A DNA stretch of 64,000 nt from Ceratopteris richardii (Eukaryota; Streptophyta; Polypodiopsida; Polypodiales; Pteridaceae): contig CM035433.1 in the NCBI GenBank assembly GCA_020310875.1, forward strand, positions 105,593,258-105,657,257. Reading direction: 5' to 3'. Made by a program: the position numbers and the translations under genes. The notes under the pieces were generated by a model. That model saw only the letters and a program-made list of their open reading frames with translations, had not been told where the DNA came from and ran no database searches. Position 1 is the stretch's first letter; the number at the start of each line of letters is the position of its first letter. Positions 46,501 to 53,178 of this stretch are shown here, piece after piece.

Positions 46501-48851
46501 ATCCCGATTTTTAATTGCGATTTAAATCTCTCGTTTTGTACTATGGTTCGCACTAAGCACATTGAGGTGCACTATCATTATGTACAGGAGACACTCTCTT
46601 CTAGAGAGATCAGTTTGATTTATGTGCCCACACAAGATAATGTTGCATACCCTTTCACAAAGACACTTCCTCGTGACAAGTTCAAAGCTTTTCACAAAGC
46701 TTTAGGCCACTTCCTTCTACATGAGTGCAAGCTCTTTGTTCACTACATCACTGCCGGGAGAGGTTTGTTAGTATACTTTGGTCGCAATGTGTGTGAATAC
46801 ACTAAGTACTTTTTAGGAGGGTTTTGCCCCTCCACTTGTATACAACCCAATATCCTTAATGGGTCACTTATCTTTGAACACTCCACAGTTAGTAATACAT
46901 TGTGTAATGTGCTCTCAAGCTTCTTCTTTGCCCTAATGTTGTTTATGTGTCTTCCCACTCCTTGAACTCGAAGAAAAAATTCCATATCCACAATGTAAGA
47001 CTCCACTATTGCAGCCACATTTATTAAACATACCAATAAAAGATCTTGATTAACATGTAAGAACTCCACCTCTCCATCATCCGACAACCCTGCTGCATAA
47101 CAAATCTTGACTCTCACTTGCAAGGCATTAACTCTTGCAATGTGATAAAATGCATTTGACTTTCTAGATCTAAAAGTAATGTGTATTGAACCCCATTCTA
47201 TTTGATGGTTGACCTTAGTTTGTATGAGCCACAGACATACAAAAAGAGACTATAATCTAAGGTCTTCATAGAAAAACTCAATACAAAAAATGTCATTGGA
47301 AAAGACATACCTTCTACCATCATTGCATACAACATGAGAAAGTTATCACATAGAAATCATAATTAAGTGATGAGACATGAGATATGGAAGATGCATATGA
47401 GCAAAGGAAAGAGAGATGCATCAGTCCATGAGTGCCTCTTCCTTTAAGAATGGAATATTCAAGTTGTGAGTGCCTCTTGCTTTGAAGATGCAGAAATATA
47501 AAGAGCACTTCACGTAGATATCAGTATTGGGGCACATAGAATGTCCTAGATACTTAGATGTATGCTTGCCATGTGGAGCTCAAACTTGGGAGACAAGACC
47601 ACAAGGATCCCCTAAAGAAAAGAAGATACGCACAAATTTTGTTCATTAGGGGTAAAGCAAAGTGCATTTTGCATGTAGATTCCCCAAATATGTGGAGAAC
47701 AAATATATAGATATAATCTGTCAGAACCACGAACTACATGTGAGTTCAAGGGATTGGGCAGATACTCACTTGGGTTTTAGAGACAAACAATGTTTTGCTT
47801 CATAGAAATGTTCCACAAGGAGTGACATCTTATGCTTACAAATTTCAGAGCCAACAAGAGACAGCCTTAGACCTCTCCAAAGAGCCTGACATTTGAGTGC
47901 TAGACAACATGTGACAGCTATTTAGATGATTAGACTTCATGATACTCGGCTCAAATATCAATAAAGTTGCGCATTCCGTATATCTCTATTTTTCTTTTTC
48001 TGATGATTGAGTACACACCCACATGGTTGTACATGATTTTTTGTGAGAAAATCATGTTGGATCACCTTTTCCATGGTCATATGCTACCCAATTCAGTGCC
48101 TGCGGATGAGTGATGGACCAAAGTGATGCAGCATATTATGTACCTCTTCCTATTCAGGTTTGAGCTCATGTTTAGTTATATGTGCTCCTCCCACTGCTCA
48201 TTTTGACAAAGCAACTGGAGACTAATTAAAACTTGTAGATTTCATTCTTTGGACCATCAGTAAATAATTTATCAACATTTTTGGTAGGTACTTAGAAATG
48301 AATAATCAATTTATGATACTGAAATCAACATGTCCTTCAGCAAAAAGAAACAAAAGAAACCCAAAAAAAAAAAAAAAAAAAAAAAAAACAACTATGTTAA
48401 ATAGTGCAATAATGATGCAAATATAAGTTGATGACCCTATCAATGAGTGAACCTAACATTCACATGAATTCTGGTTATTAAAATTTAAGCCCGATAAATT
48501 AATATGAAACTCTGTAACAGAGCACAGATTCCACATGCTCCAAGAACCTGAATATCCAGTACTTTGGCATTACCTCACGGAATCCTTCAGAAACTGGACC
48601 ATCATTTTCAGATGCAGTAAGCTCTTGCTCAACTTTTTCAAGACCCTTAGTCACTGCTTGCATCTCCTCTGCCAAAGATTTTAACTGAAGCTGAAACGAA
48701 AGAGAAAAAAATAATAATAATAATAAATAAATATACAATATAATACATCTTGCTAAGCACTCATTATGTCTATCATTACCTTTGTTGCAGCTTCCAAATG
48801 AACAATTTCTTTGTCAAAATCGACTAACTCTGGCATATTTTCAAAGATAAC
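27276..48851 (-). CDS. Class II formin, 3' part of gene (five exons, partial)
   Basis: Formins nucleate and elongate actin filaments; plant class II formins organise cortical actin, often with microtubules, and normally carry an N-terminal PTEN-like domain (not in this window). Five minus-strand exons join in frame: 48851-48780, 48690-48574, 27865-27797, 27693-27627, 27511-27276. They encode the last part of the FH2 domain: [89 protein letters not shown], then a coiled, charged tail and stop at 27276. All introns have GT..AG ends. The order and spacing match plant class II FH2. One intron is 20.7 kb and full of retrotransposons. Exons upstream of 48851 were not found up to 64000, so the next intron is either also very long or the gene is broken. 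Confidence 0.87.
27627..27693 (-). CDS. Formin FH2 exon (GEDP motif)
   Basis: 67 nt, acceptor AG at 27695-27694 and donor GT at 27626-27625. It encodes [20 protein letters not shown] plus EN and one base. GEDPxRCPFE is a plant formin FH2 signature; the residue after CPFE is usually Q and is N here. Confidence 0.88.
27797..27865 (-). CDS. Formin FH2 exon after the giant intron
   Basis: 69 nt, 23 codons, phase 0 at both ends; acceptor AG at 27867-27866, donor GT at 27796-27795. It encodes [20 protein letters not shown] then AEV. It continues SEGFRE of the exon at 48574 exactly as in known FH2 domains (FRxxLKxFL). Confidence 0.87.
28140..28990 (-). pseudogene. Probable LINE 3' fragment
   Basis: A T-run at 28149-28158 would be a poly(A) tail on the minus strand. 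Minus-strand readings near 28900-28990 ([20 protein letters not shown]) and 28442-28741 ([18 protein letters not shown], then LGEHLRAQS) resemble the zinc-binding end of plant LINE ORF2. Frames are broken. I found no target duplication. Confidence 0.4.
29053..29106. repeat. Perfect 20-bp hairpin
   Basis: AAAAGAGGGCCTCTACTATG at 29053-29072 is exactly complementary to 29087-29106, with a 14-base loop that can itself pair weakly (CTT...AAG). It lies inside the formin intron and is not part of a recognised element. Confidence 0.75.
29107..30069. other. Intron sequence hosting the 3.0 kb LTR element
   Basis: AT-rich, with an A-run near 29617-29629 and no convincing gene. The part 29700-30060 looks like LTR-type sequence (TATATAAAGACAAG near 29722), continuing at 33088 after removal of the LTR element, but I could not define its ends. 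Confidence 0.35.
30070..31331 (-). repeat. 3' LTR of the non-coding LTR element
   Basis: 1262 bp. The polypurine tract AAGAGGGGGGTG lies directly next to it (31332-31343, minus strand). A 106-codon open reading within it is present in both LTRs and is overlapped by a reading on the other strand; I do not treat it as a gene. Confidence 0.92.
31332..31343 (-). other. Polypurine tract of the non-coding LTR element
   Basis: AAGAGGGGGGTG on the minus strand, directly before the LTR start TGTCACC; the plus-strand primer site of the element. Confidence 0.85.
31771..31820 (-). other. Extended primer-binding site: 50-nt tRNA-Glu 3' half
   Basis: On the plus strand this reads as the 3' two-thirds of a glutamate tRNA (anticodon CTC). 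The anticodon arm is CTCGG-CTCTCAC-CCGAG, the T arm CCGGG-TTCAAAT-CCCGG, then the acceptor strand CAATGGA, discriminator A and CCA. The encoded CCA and its contact with the LTR show it is the element's primer-binding site, not a tRNA gene. The match covers about 50 bases rather than the usual 12-18. Similarity stops at the junction of the D and anticodon arms. Confidence 0.85.
31821..33082 (-). repeat. 5' LTR of the non-coding LTR element
   Basis: 1262 bp, nearly identical to 30070-31331. It directly abuts the tRNA-complementary primer site with no spacer. Confidence 0.92.
33088..33706. other. Intron sequence without a recognised gene
   Basis: Continuation of the host of the 3.0 kb element. 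It contains repeated TGTGTGTTGG-type motifs near 33107-33160. No open gene or complete terminal repeat could be defined. Confidence 0.35.
33707..33882 (-). repeat. Truncated copia B LTR
   Basis: Starts TGAAGTATTTCGATGGCGAT and matches the copia B LTR (5608-5903), with an internal deletion of about 90 bases, up to the GGCCATTTGGCCTT segment. The rest is missing where copia C sequence begins. Confidence 0.75.
33885..34669 (-). repeat. 3' LTR of copia C
   Basis: On the minus strand it starts TGTTGAAAGATATG after the polypurine tract at 34670-34684. The left limit is tentative. A TATA-type motif lies inside. Confidence 0.6.
34412..34421 (-). promoter_or_regulatory. TATA box in the copia C LTR
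   Basis: CTATATAAAG on the minus strand, within the LTR and about 250 bases after its start, the usual place of the element's own promoter at the U3/R border. Confidence 0.55.
34683..35801 (-). pseudogene. Copia C reverse transcriptase and RNase H
   Basis: Read from 35801: [37 protein letters not shown], then the active site [12 protein letters not shown] (about 35500). RNase H follows ([44 protein letters not shown]), ending at 34683. A stop near 35537 (WI to stop) and a missing methionine context break it. The RNase H half is one 248-codon open frame. Confidence 0.87.
35802..37356 (-). pseudogene. Copia C integrase and pre-RT region
   Basis: Read from 37356: [16 protein letters not shown] and [11 protein letters not shown] (HHCC zinc site), [15 protein letters not shown] and [11 protein letters not shown] (catalytic aspartates), [15 protein letters not shown], then after a frame break near 36870, [29 protein letters not shown] and the RT start ([29 protein letters not shown]). 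It would catalyse integration. The break near 36770-36870 inactivates it. Confidence 0.85.
37380..39194 (-). pseudogene. Copia A-III protease, integrase and linker
   Basis: From 39194: a degenerate zinc knuckle ([16 protein letters not shown], two cysteines lost), the protease site ([13 protein letters not shown]), the integrase zinc region ([25 protein letters not shown] with one cysteine replaced) and the core ([33 protein letters not shown]). Then, after frame changes, KKCIF-type [15 protein letters not shown] and the acidic linker [10 protein letters not shown]. The first stretch is open for 359 codons. It is dead through frameshifts near 38115 and 38050. Confidence 0.85.
39195..40026 (-). 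pseudogene. Copia A-III gag
   Basis: The ATG at 40024-40026 reads MAESSDV and then a stop, because 23 bases present in A-II (HMLVVED region) are deleted. The family sequence continues in another frame ([20 protein letters not shown]) and then [36 protein letters not shown] to 39195. It encodes a capsid protein remnant. Confidence 0.82.
40367..40598 (-). repeat. 5' LTR of copia A-III with primer-binding site
   Basis: 232 bp, TGTTG...CTCCAACA on the minus strand. TGGTATCAGAGC (reverse complement) is at 40353-40364. The base run after it is TTGTA (40599-40603); no matching run was found at the other end of the composite. Confidence 0.9.
41014..41046. repeat. GTATAC microsatellite
   Basis: About five copies of the self-complementary hexamer CGTATA/GTATAC in the copia D relic. 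Confidence 0.8.
41288..41325. repeat. Perfect 14-bp inverted repeat around a T10 loop
   Basis: GTTCCAATCCACAA (41288-41301) is exactly complementary to 41312-41325, separated by ten T. It lies within the copia D gag relic. Confidence 0.75.
42436..42727 (-). mobile_element. LINE-G copy reduced to its 3' end
   Basis: About 290 bases almost identical to 60976-61260, the 3' untranslated end of the LINE-G copy at the right edge. On the minus strand it ends in (CTTT)n and CT repeats (plus strand 42436-42464). The 5' cut is near 42712-42727. This is an extreme 5' truncation, typical of LINE insertions. Confidence 0.85.
42728..44210. other. Intron sequence with LTR-like remains and microsatellite
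   Basis: A primer-site-like GCTCAGATACCA (43187-43198, one mismatch from the reverse complement of TGGTATCAGAGC) suggests that the sequence to its right, from about 43203, is an old LTR on the minus strand, perhaps of copia D. GTTGACC-type repeats lie at 42950-43022. No gene is recognised. Confidence 0.35.
43550..43612. repeat. (GT)n(AG)n compound microsatellite
   Basis: About 15 GT units directly followed by AG units. It produces spurious His-Thr and Ser-Leu readings. Confidence 0.9.
44211..44853 (-). mobile_element. Old family-A-like copia remnant: gag start and 5' LTR
   Basis: The minus strand contains an LTR about as diverged as recognisable (44635-44853; shared pieces TGTGTTGTGCCCC, CTTATCTTTGTAC, GTGATGTGTGTGAACAC). 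It is followed by a gag relic ([20 protein letters not shown] against [20 protein letters not shown]). Much older than A-I to A-IV. It ends at 44211. Confidence 0.6.
46149..46545. mobile_element. hAT-type MITE in the copia RNase H relic
   Basis: 397 bp with terminal inverted repeats CATAGTACAAAA...TTTTGTACTATG. It is flanked by an 8-base duplication (GTTCACAC at 46141-46148, GTTCGCAC at 46546-46553, one mismatch). Removing it restores the motif [12 protein letters not shown]. An 8-base duplication and short inverted ends fit the hAT superfamily. No transposase. Inside is a 20-base tandem repeat. Confidence 0.82.
46279..46348. repeat. 20-bp minisatellite inside the MITE
   Basis: About 3.5 copies of TGCATTATATCCATATTACA in tandem. 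Confidence 0.85.
46970..48573. other. Intron sequence next to the formin exon
   Basis: No recognisable gene or element boundary. It contains an A-run of 26 bases at 48363-48388, possibly the tail of an unidentified retroposed sequence. The last part is ordinary intron ending in the donor at 48573. Confidence 0.4.
48574..48690 (-). CDS. Formin FH2 exon before the giant intron
   Basis: 117 nt, 39 codons, phase 0. Acceptor AG at 48692-48691; donor GT at 48573-48572. It encodes [20 protein letters not shown], then [19 protein letters not shown], one of the most conserved stretches of plant FH2 domains. Confidence 0.9.
48780..48851 (-). CDS. Formin FH2 exon (most 5' one in the window)
   Basis: 72 nt, 24 codons, phase 0. 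Acceptor AG at 48853-48852; donor GT at 48779-48778. It encodes [20 protein letters not shown] then AATK. In other class II formins this follows the LMHYLCK motif, which I could not find to the right. Confidence 0.87.
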
Positions 48852-48879
48852 CTGTATAATAAACCAATATAACATGAGA

Positions 48880-49430
48880 ACATCACTCTATCCAATCCCG
48901 TAATATCAAAGACAAATTGGATCTCTAATTTCATAGCTTTTTCCCATTCAAGTTGTCCTTTAGCTTCCTTGTAAGAGGATGGATTAGATATCTCTTGAAT
49001 TCTGTGCTAGGGTGCATAGCTGCCCAAGTGACTTTGCTCCCTTTTTTGTTTCTCAAGTAACGTTTGGGATCTTTGTGGTTGGTGTGAAGTACTTGGCCCT
49101 TGGTTATTTTTGTAAATTATTGTGTCCCCCTTTGAAGGGTGGATGGGAAGGGAATATAATTTTCTTTTCTTGAGTTGAGTACTAGAGTACTCATCAAAAA
49201 CGACATCCTTGGAAATAGTGATGAAATGGTTCTCCACATCATAAAGTCTATAGGCCTTGGATTGGTCACTACAGCATATGAAAATGTGCTTCTTTGGCTT
49301 AGAAGCAAGCTTTTTCCTTCAATCATTAGGGGCATGCAGATAAGCAATATTGCTAATATACTAAAAAATAACTCAGATTCGGCTTTGTTCCATAGTAAGC
49401 CTCAAAAGCAGTTAGATTCTTAGCTTTTAC
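48880..49430 (-). pseudogene. Copia fragment (integrase end to pre-RT)
   Basis: Read from about 49350 down: SDQSKAYRLYDVENHFITIS, KDVVFDEYSSTQL, a polar linker with GPSTSHQPQRSQ, then SSYKEAKGQLEWEKAMK. This is the copia segment between integrase and RT. It begins only about 30 bases from the formin exon acceptor, so it sits at the edge of the upstream intron. Confidence 0.75.
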
Positions 49431-49534
49431 CTTTGATCCTTAGGCACATGCACATAAGCAATATTGTCAATACTTAAAAATAAATCAGATTAGGCTTTGT
49501 TCCATAGTAAGCCTCAAAAGGAGTTAGATTATTA
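49331..49534. repeat. Local tandem duplication, about 110-bp period
   Basis: Segments 49331-49423 and 49443-49534 are similar (shared ATAAGCAATATTG and CTTTGTTCCATAGTAAGCCT). It lies at the upstream end of the copia fragment. Confidence 0.75.
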
Positions 49535-50279
49535 AGTGCACTTGTAAAACCTCGATTGAGAAACTGCATTGGTCCAAAACTTGTACCAGATGTTCTTAAA
49601 TTTTGTGATTGGACATAGTTTTATCAAATCACCTCTTCCAATCAAAGAAGGGGGACAAGATAGATAATAAAATCCATTATGATGATTATAAAATTTAAAG
49701 CGAGAATAAGCATACCATGAATTTTGTAATTGGATATAATTTAATCCATCACCTCTTCCAATCAACATATCTGACATTAACATAGAGTTAGAAGGACCAT
49801 ACACTTTGCTATTCAATTGAACTTTTATTTAAATCACTACTTCTCCTAATGAATGTATAACCTATCAATCCATAGTCTTATTCCCCTCTGAGCTCTCAAA
49901 GAGAAGGGATATGAGTGGTTTCCTTGATACACACATTTTCTTATTTGAATCCAATACTTAATGGAAAATATTTGCATTTGTGTTACACCCTTAGAAAATT
50001 GCCATGTTCTATGACAAAATTTTCAAAGCAAAGCTTTATTTTGGTTATTTCCAGGGTAATGAATGACATATAAGTTCCAAGTTGTTTGAGGTTTTGAAAA
50101 AAAACAATTGTATTTTCTATAATCTCTCTAAAGTTTATACAGCTTGAGAAATTTTGGGTACATCTTCCATGCTTTCTAAAGAAGCATCATAGTAGAGTTT
50201 CTCACGTAGATTCTCTAAATAAATGCCTTATGTTAGACATAGGCAAGTAAGCCATTATTTTGTGTGTGGAACAAGGAAA
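49535..50279. other. Probable further copia remnants, not assigned
   Basis: A minus-strand reading at 49532-49816 contains two related halves (LIGRGDGLNYIQLQ and LIGRGDLIKLCPIT), matching a DNA duplication with CATCACCTCTTCCAATCA. I could not assign a domain. Confidence 0.3.
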
Positions 50280-52350
50280 GATGGCTAAGGATACATTTTT
50301 TTTTATATATTGGAAGGCATGGGATTTTCCAAGGAGTTGAACCAAGACTGTCTTTTTCTAAACATTGATATAGATGAATTTTATGATAAATTGGAAAGGG
50401 ATTTCATTATGCAATCCTTGAAGGGCCTAGGTTTGGGAAGCATTTGCTCACGAGATGGTCTTCACCCTTTGGAGCAATGCTTCTTAAAGAATCAACATCA
50501 ATAGTAAGTTGTCTTGTTTCTTCTTTTGCTAAAACAATTGATTAGGCAAGGTTGCTCCTTGGCTTCACTCCTCTTTTTTGCCTCAATTTCCTCGTGGAGG
50601 ATCATGTCAATAAGGGATCTATTGTAAGTATCCCCCTCCTAGATGGTTAAACCTGATTAGTCCTCAAGATGTTTGCAGCTGACATCGACATCCTTTGGTA
50701 TAATGATTAAGAATATGTGAGGACCTTTTGGGGATGCCCAGAAACGTTTTGCACACTTTCAGATCAAAGATCAACCACAAGAAGATTGCCAAAAAACGTT
50801 TTACTCCAGACCCTCGTCTAACTATCACTCCAATTTATTCTTAATCAAGGATACACCAAAGATTGTATTGAGGCATATTTTCAGCCTATTAGGTATCCAA
50901 ATGAGATTCTAGATTGTTATGGCCCAACATTGAGATTGGTGCTTGGAAGGCTTGATGTCAAATTGGAATATTGGAAGGGTATTCTTTTAGCTCAATGCAG
51001 CTAGTAAGGCCATGGTGGTCAATGTTTTTATTATTCCCTCCACGATCTACTTCCTCTTTTGTTGGATGCCTATAAACAAGAAGCTCCACAAACTTGAGGT
51101 GACTTGTAGGAATTTCTTACGAACTAAGGATCCTTAAAAAAAATGGGGTTGACAACATAAGATGGGAAGTTTGCTACCTCTCACAAAAGATAAAGATAGC
51201 TTAGGGACCCTCAACATGACAACATTGGTTGATAAAATGATTTTCAAGTGGATGATCAAGGCTTGGTCCAATCAAAAAGATTCTTGCGCCTAATTTATAT
51301 GGAAAATATAGGCAAAATCTCTCACTTTTTGGATCCTTCCATTGGAAAAAACATGAATTAGTTACATTGATCTTCAAGTTAATCCCAAGAGTTTTGACTT
51401 CATATCCTCAATATGGAAAGCACGGAACAATCTGAAGACAGACTACTGCCTCAATAATTGGAAGCGGGTGGTCAAAATTAGACAAGATGATTCCATCTAG
51501 TTTCCCATTACTATGTGAAACCCATCAAATAACAAGGTATCCGTAGAGCCAAGCCGCTATGTTCAAAATGATTTGATCTTGGAAGTAGCTCTACAAATAT
51601 CAAATCAATTAATGGATCAGACAAGAAGACATTGATAGAGACCTCAATTTGAACTATGAAGATGTTGATCAAAAGAAGAAGAGGATTGAGGCAAGGAAGA
51701 TTTGAGGCTTCTTAACTGCAAATGTCACCCCATACAAGAGGCCTTCTATGAAACAATGGAAACAACATTGAAGGCATCCCCAAATTCATTAAAAAGAGCA
51801 ATTTCTTTCATGCGTTTAACCTTAAACGAGGAACTCAATGATCCTCGAGTAGGTGGGAGTTTAAGTTTGAATTCCTTTAGCACTCATTGATAAAGTTGAA
51901 AAAGGTGGTTCTACTTTGGCAAATTCTTCATAGGCTCATTTAGATAAACACCAAAGCCCATAAGTTGCTTAACACCCCCTTGGTGCAACAAATGTCATAG
52001 GAAGAGCAAGACATTGGACATCTACTTTTTGAATTCCCAAGTAATAACAAGGTTTGGAATCCCATGCTAAGGTTCCTTAAGCTACATAAGAATATCTCTT
52101 GGGAGTAAGCCATCTTGGGCATAGTGACAAGGTGGTCGAAAACCCTTTGGGATGCTATCGAAGGTGAAAAATTGTGGATGATATAGCAAGATAGATGCAT
52201 GGTCGACTTTGGAAGGTTCCCAAGGATGTTTCGATTGAGAAATCTCTCATCATATTAGGCAAATGAATCAAGAGCTATATGAGTGTCCAATCTTTTACAG
52301 ATTTGAATATTCATGTAATCCAAGGAGATAAGTTATAAAAGAAATAAATC
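50280..52350 (+). pseudogene. Decayed L1-like LINE ORF2 relic
   Basis: Plus-strand readings: CLFLNIDIDEFYDKLERDFI and MQSLKGLGLGS (RT start, matching the FLNIDFDKAYDRLEWDF pattern) at 50345-50450. A second block at about 50535 (IRQGCSLASLLF, the GCPLSPLLF box) and a MFAADIDILWY-like active-site segment near 50670 follow. Later readings resemble the LINE C-terminal zinc-binding region near 51900-52050. Very many stops. Confidence 0.6.
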
Positions 52351-52874
52351 CCCCTTGAAGGGAATGACACATTTATTAATCTATTACGTAGATCCTTACT
52401 TTCAAATGATTTTTTTCCTTTAATTAAGTTCTCAGCTTGTGGGTTATCCAAAGGATCCTTGGTAGGTTATCGAGTGAGAAAGAATGATGGCCACATGTCC
52501 ACACTAGCACATTTCAGAGACTATCTATTTTGGGACAAGAGTATAAAATGGATGGGAGATTAGTATCACACACATCATCAATACTTTCTTCATTACATTT
52601 GGTATCTTTTGCTTTAAAAAATCCTTGGAAATATACTTGAAAAATCTACAAAATTTGGAGATTTTCACCTTAAAAATTCATGTGGATCAATTATGGTCCT
52701 CCTCTTCATGAACTATAGACAACGACCATGGATTTTGGGAGAAAAAAATAAGCTTTTCAGCCTATGAAGAGCCCATATGGGTGCTCATGAGCAGAACAAG
52801 GAGGAGAAGATGTGCCAAATAGCACCCTCACATGTCCTTCAACAAGAGAAGGCATGTTCTAGCCATCCACATGC
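52351..52874. other. Flank between LINE relic and copia A-IV
   Basis: No gene recognised. A short AT-rich stretch; the last bases CATGC (52870-52874) are the target-site copy of A-IV. Confidence 0.4.
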
Positions 52875-53104
52875 TGTTGGAGTTAGACGTCTGCGGAAGC
52901 ACGCGAACAGCACAAGGAAGAAGAAGAAGCTTGGAGCACAACACACAATACTGAATGTATTACTAGAGAATGTACAAAGATAAGTAGCCCATTAGGGCAA
53001 TAGGCATATATACAAGCCGGGGGCAAAAAACCTCCTAAAGAAGGAAAAAAGTGCCCCGACGGTCCTAGTGTGTTCACACACATCACTACCTAAATATATC
53101 AACA
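52875..53104 (-). repeat. 3' LTR of copia A-IV
   Basis: 230 bp, TGTTGATATA...CTCCAACA on the minus strand. The polypurine tract next to it (53105-53116) reads CCCAGGTGGGATT and carries a T, unlike A-II. Confidence 0.9.
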
Positions 53105-53178
53105 AATCCCACCTGGGAGTGATGCGGTGAACAAGGAGCTGACACTCATGTATAAGGAAGTGCCAAGCTATGTGGAAA

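Larger units (their letters stand above)
44854..46969 (+). mobile_element. Old family-A-like copia remnant: RT, RNase H and 3' LTR
   Basis: The plus strand reads a decayed pol from [12 protein letters not shown] (44915) through the RT region, the [14 protein letters not shown] segment and RNase H ([11 protein letters not shown] near 45910, then [19 protein letters not shown] after a [17 protein letters not shown]). A purine tract GGGAGAGGT and an LTR starting TGTTAGTATAC (46766) follow, ending near 46969. Opposite in strand to the remnant at 44211-44853, which it abuts head to head. Confidence 0.7.
27866..48573 (-). other. Formin intron of 20.7 kb packed with transposable elements
   Basis: Bounded by GT at 48573-48572 and AG at 27867-27866. 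It contains elements in both orientations: a LINE tail, a hairpin, a 3.0 kb LTR element, copia C/A-III, copia D, a LINE-G tail, two old A-like relics and a MITE. The neighbouring introns (48691-48779, 27694-27796, 27628-27512 range) are only about 90-115 bases, so the expansion is local. Confidence 0.83.
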
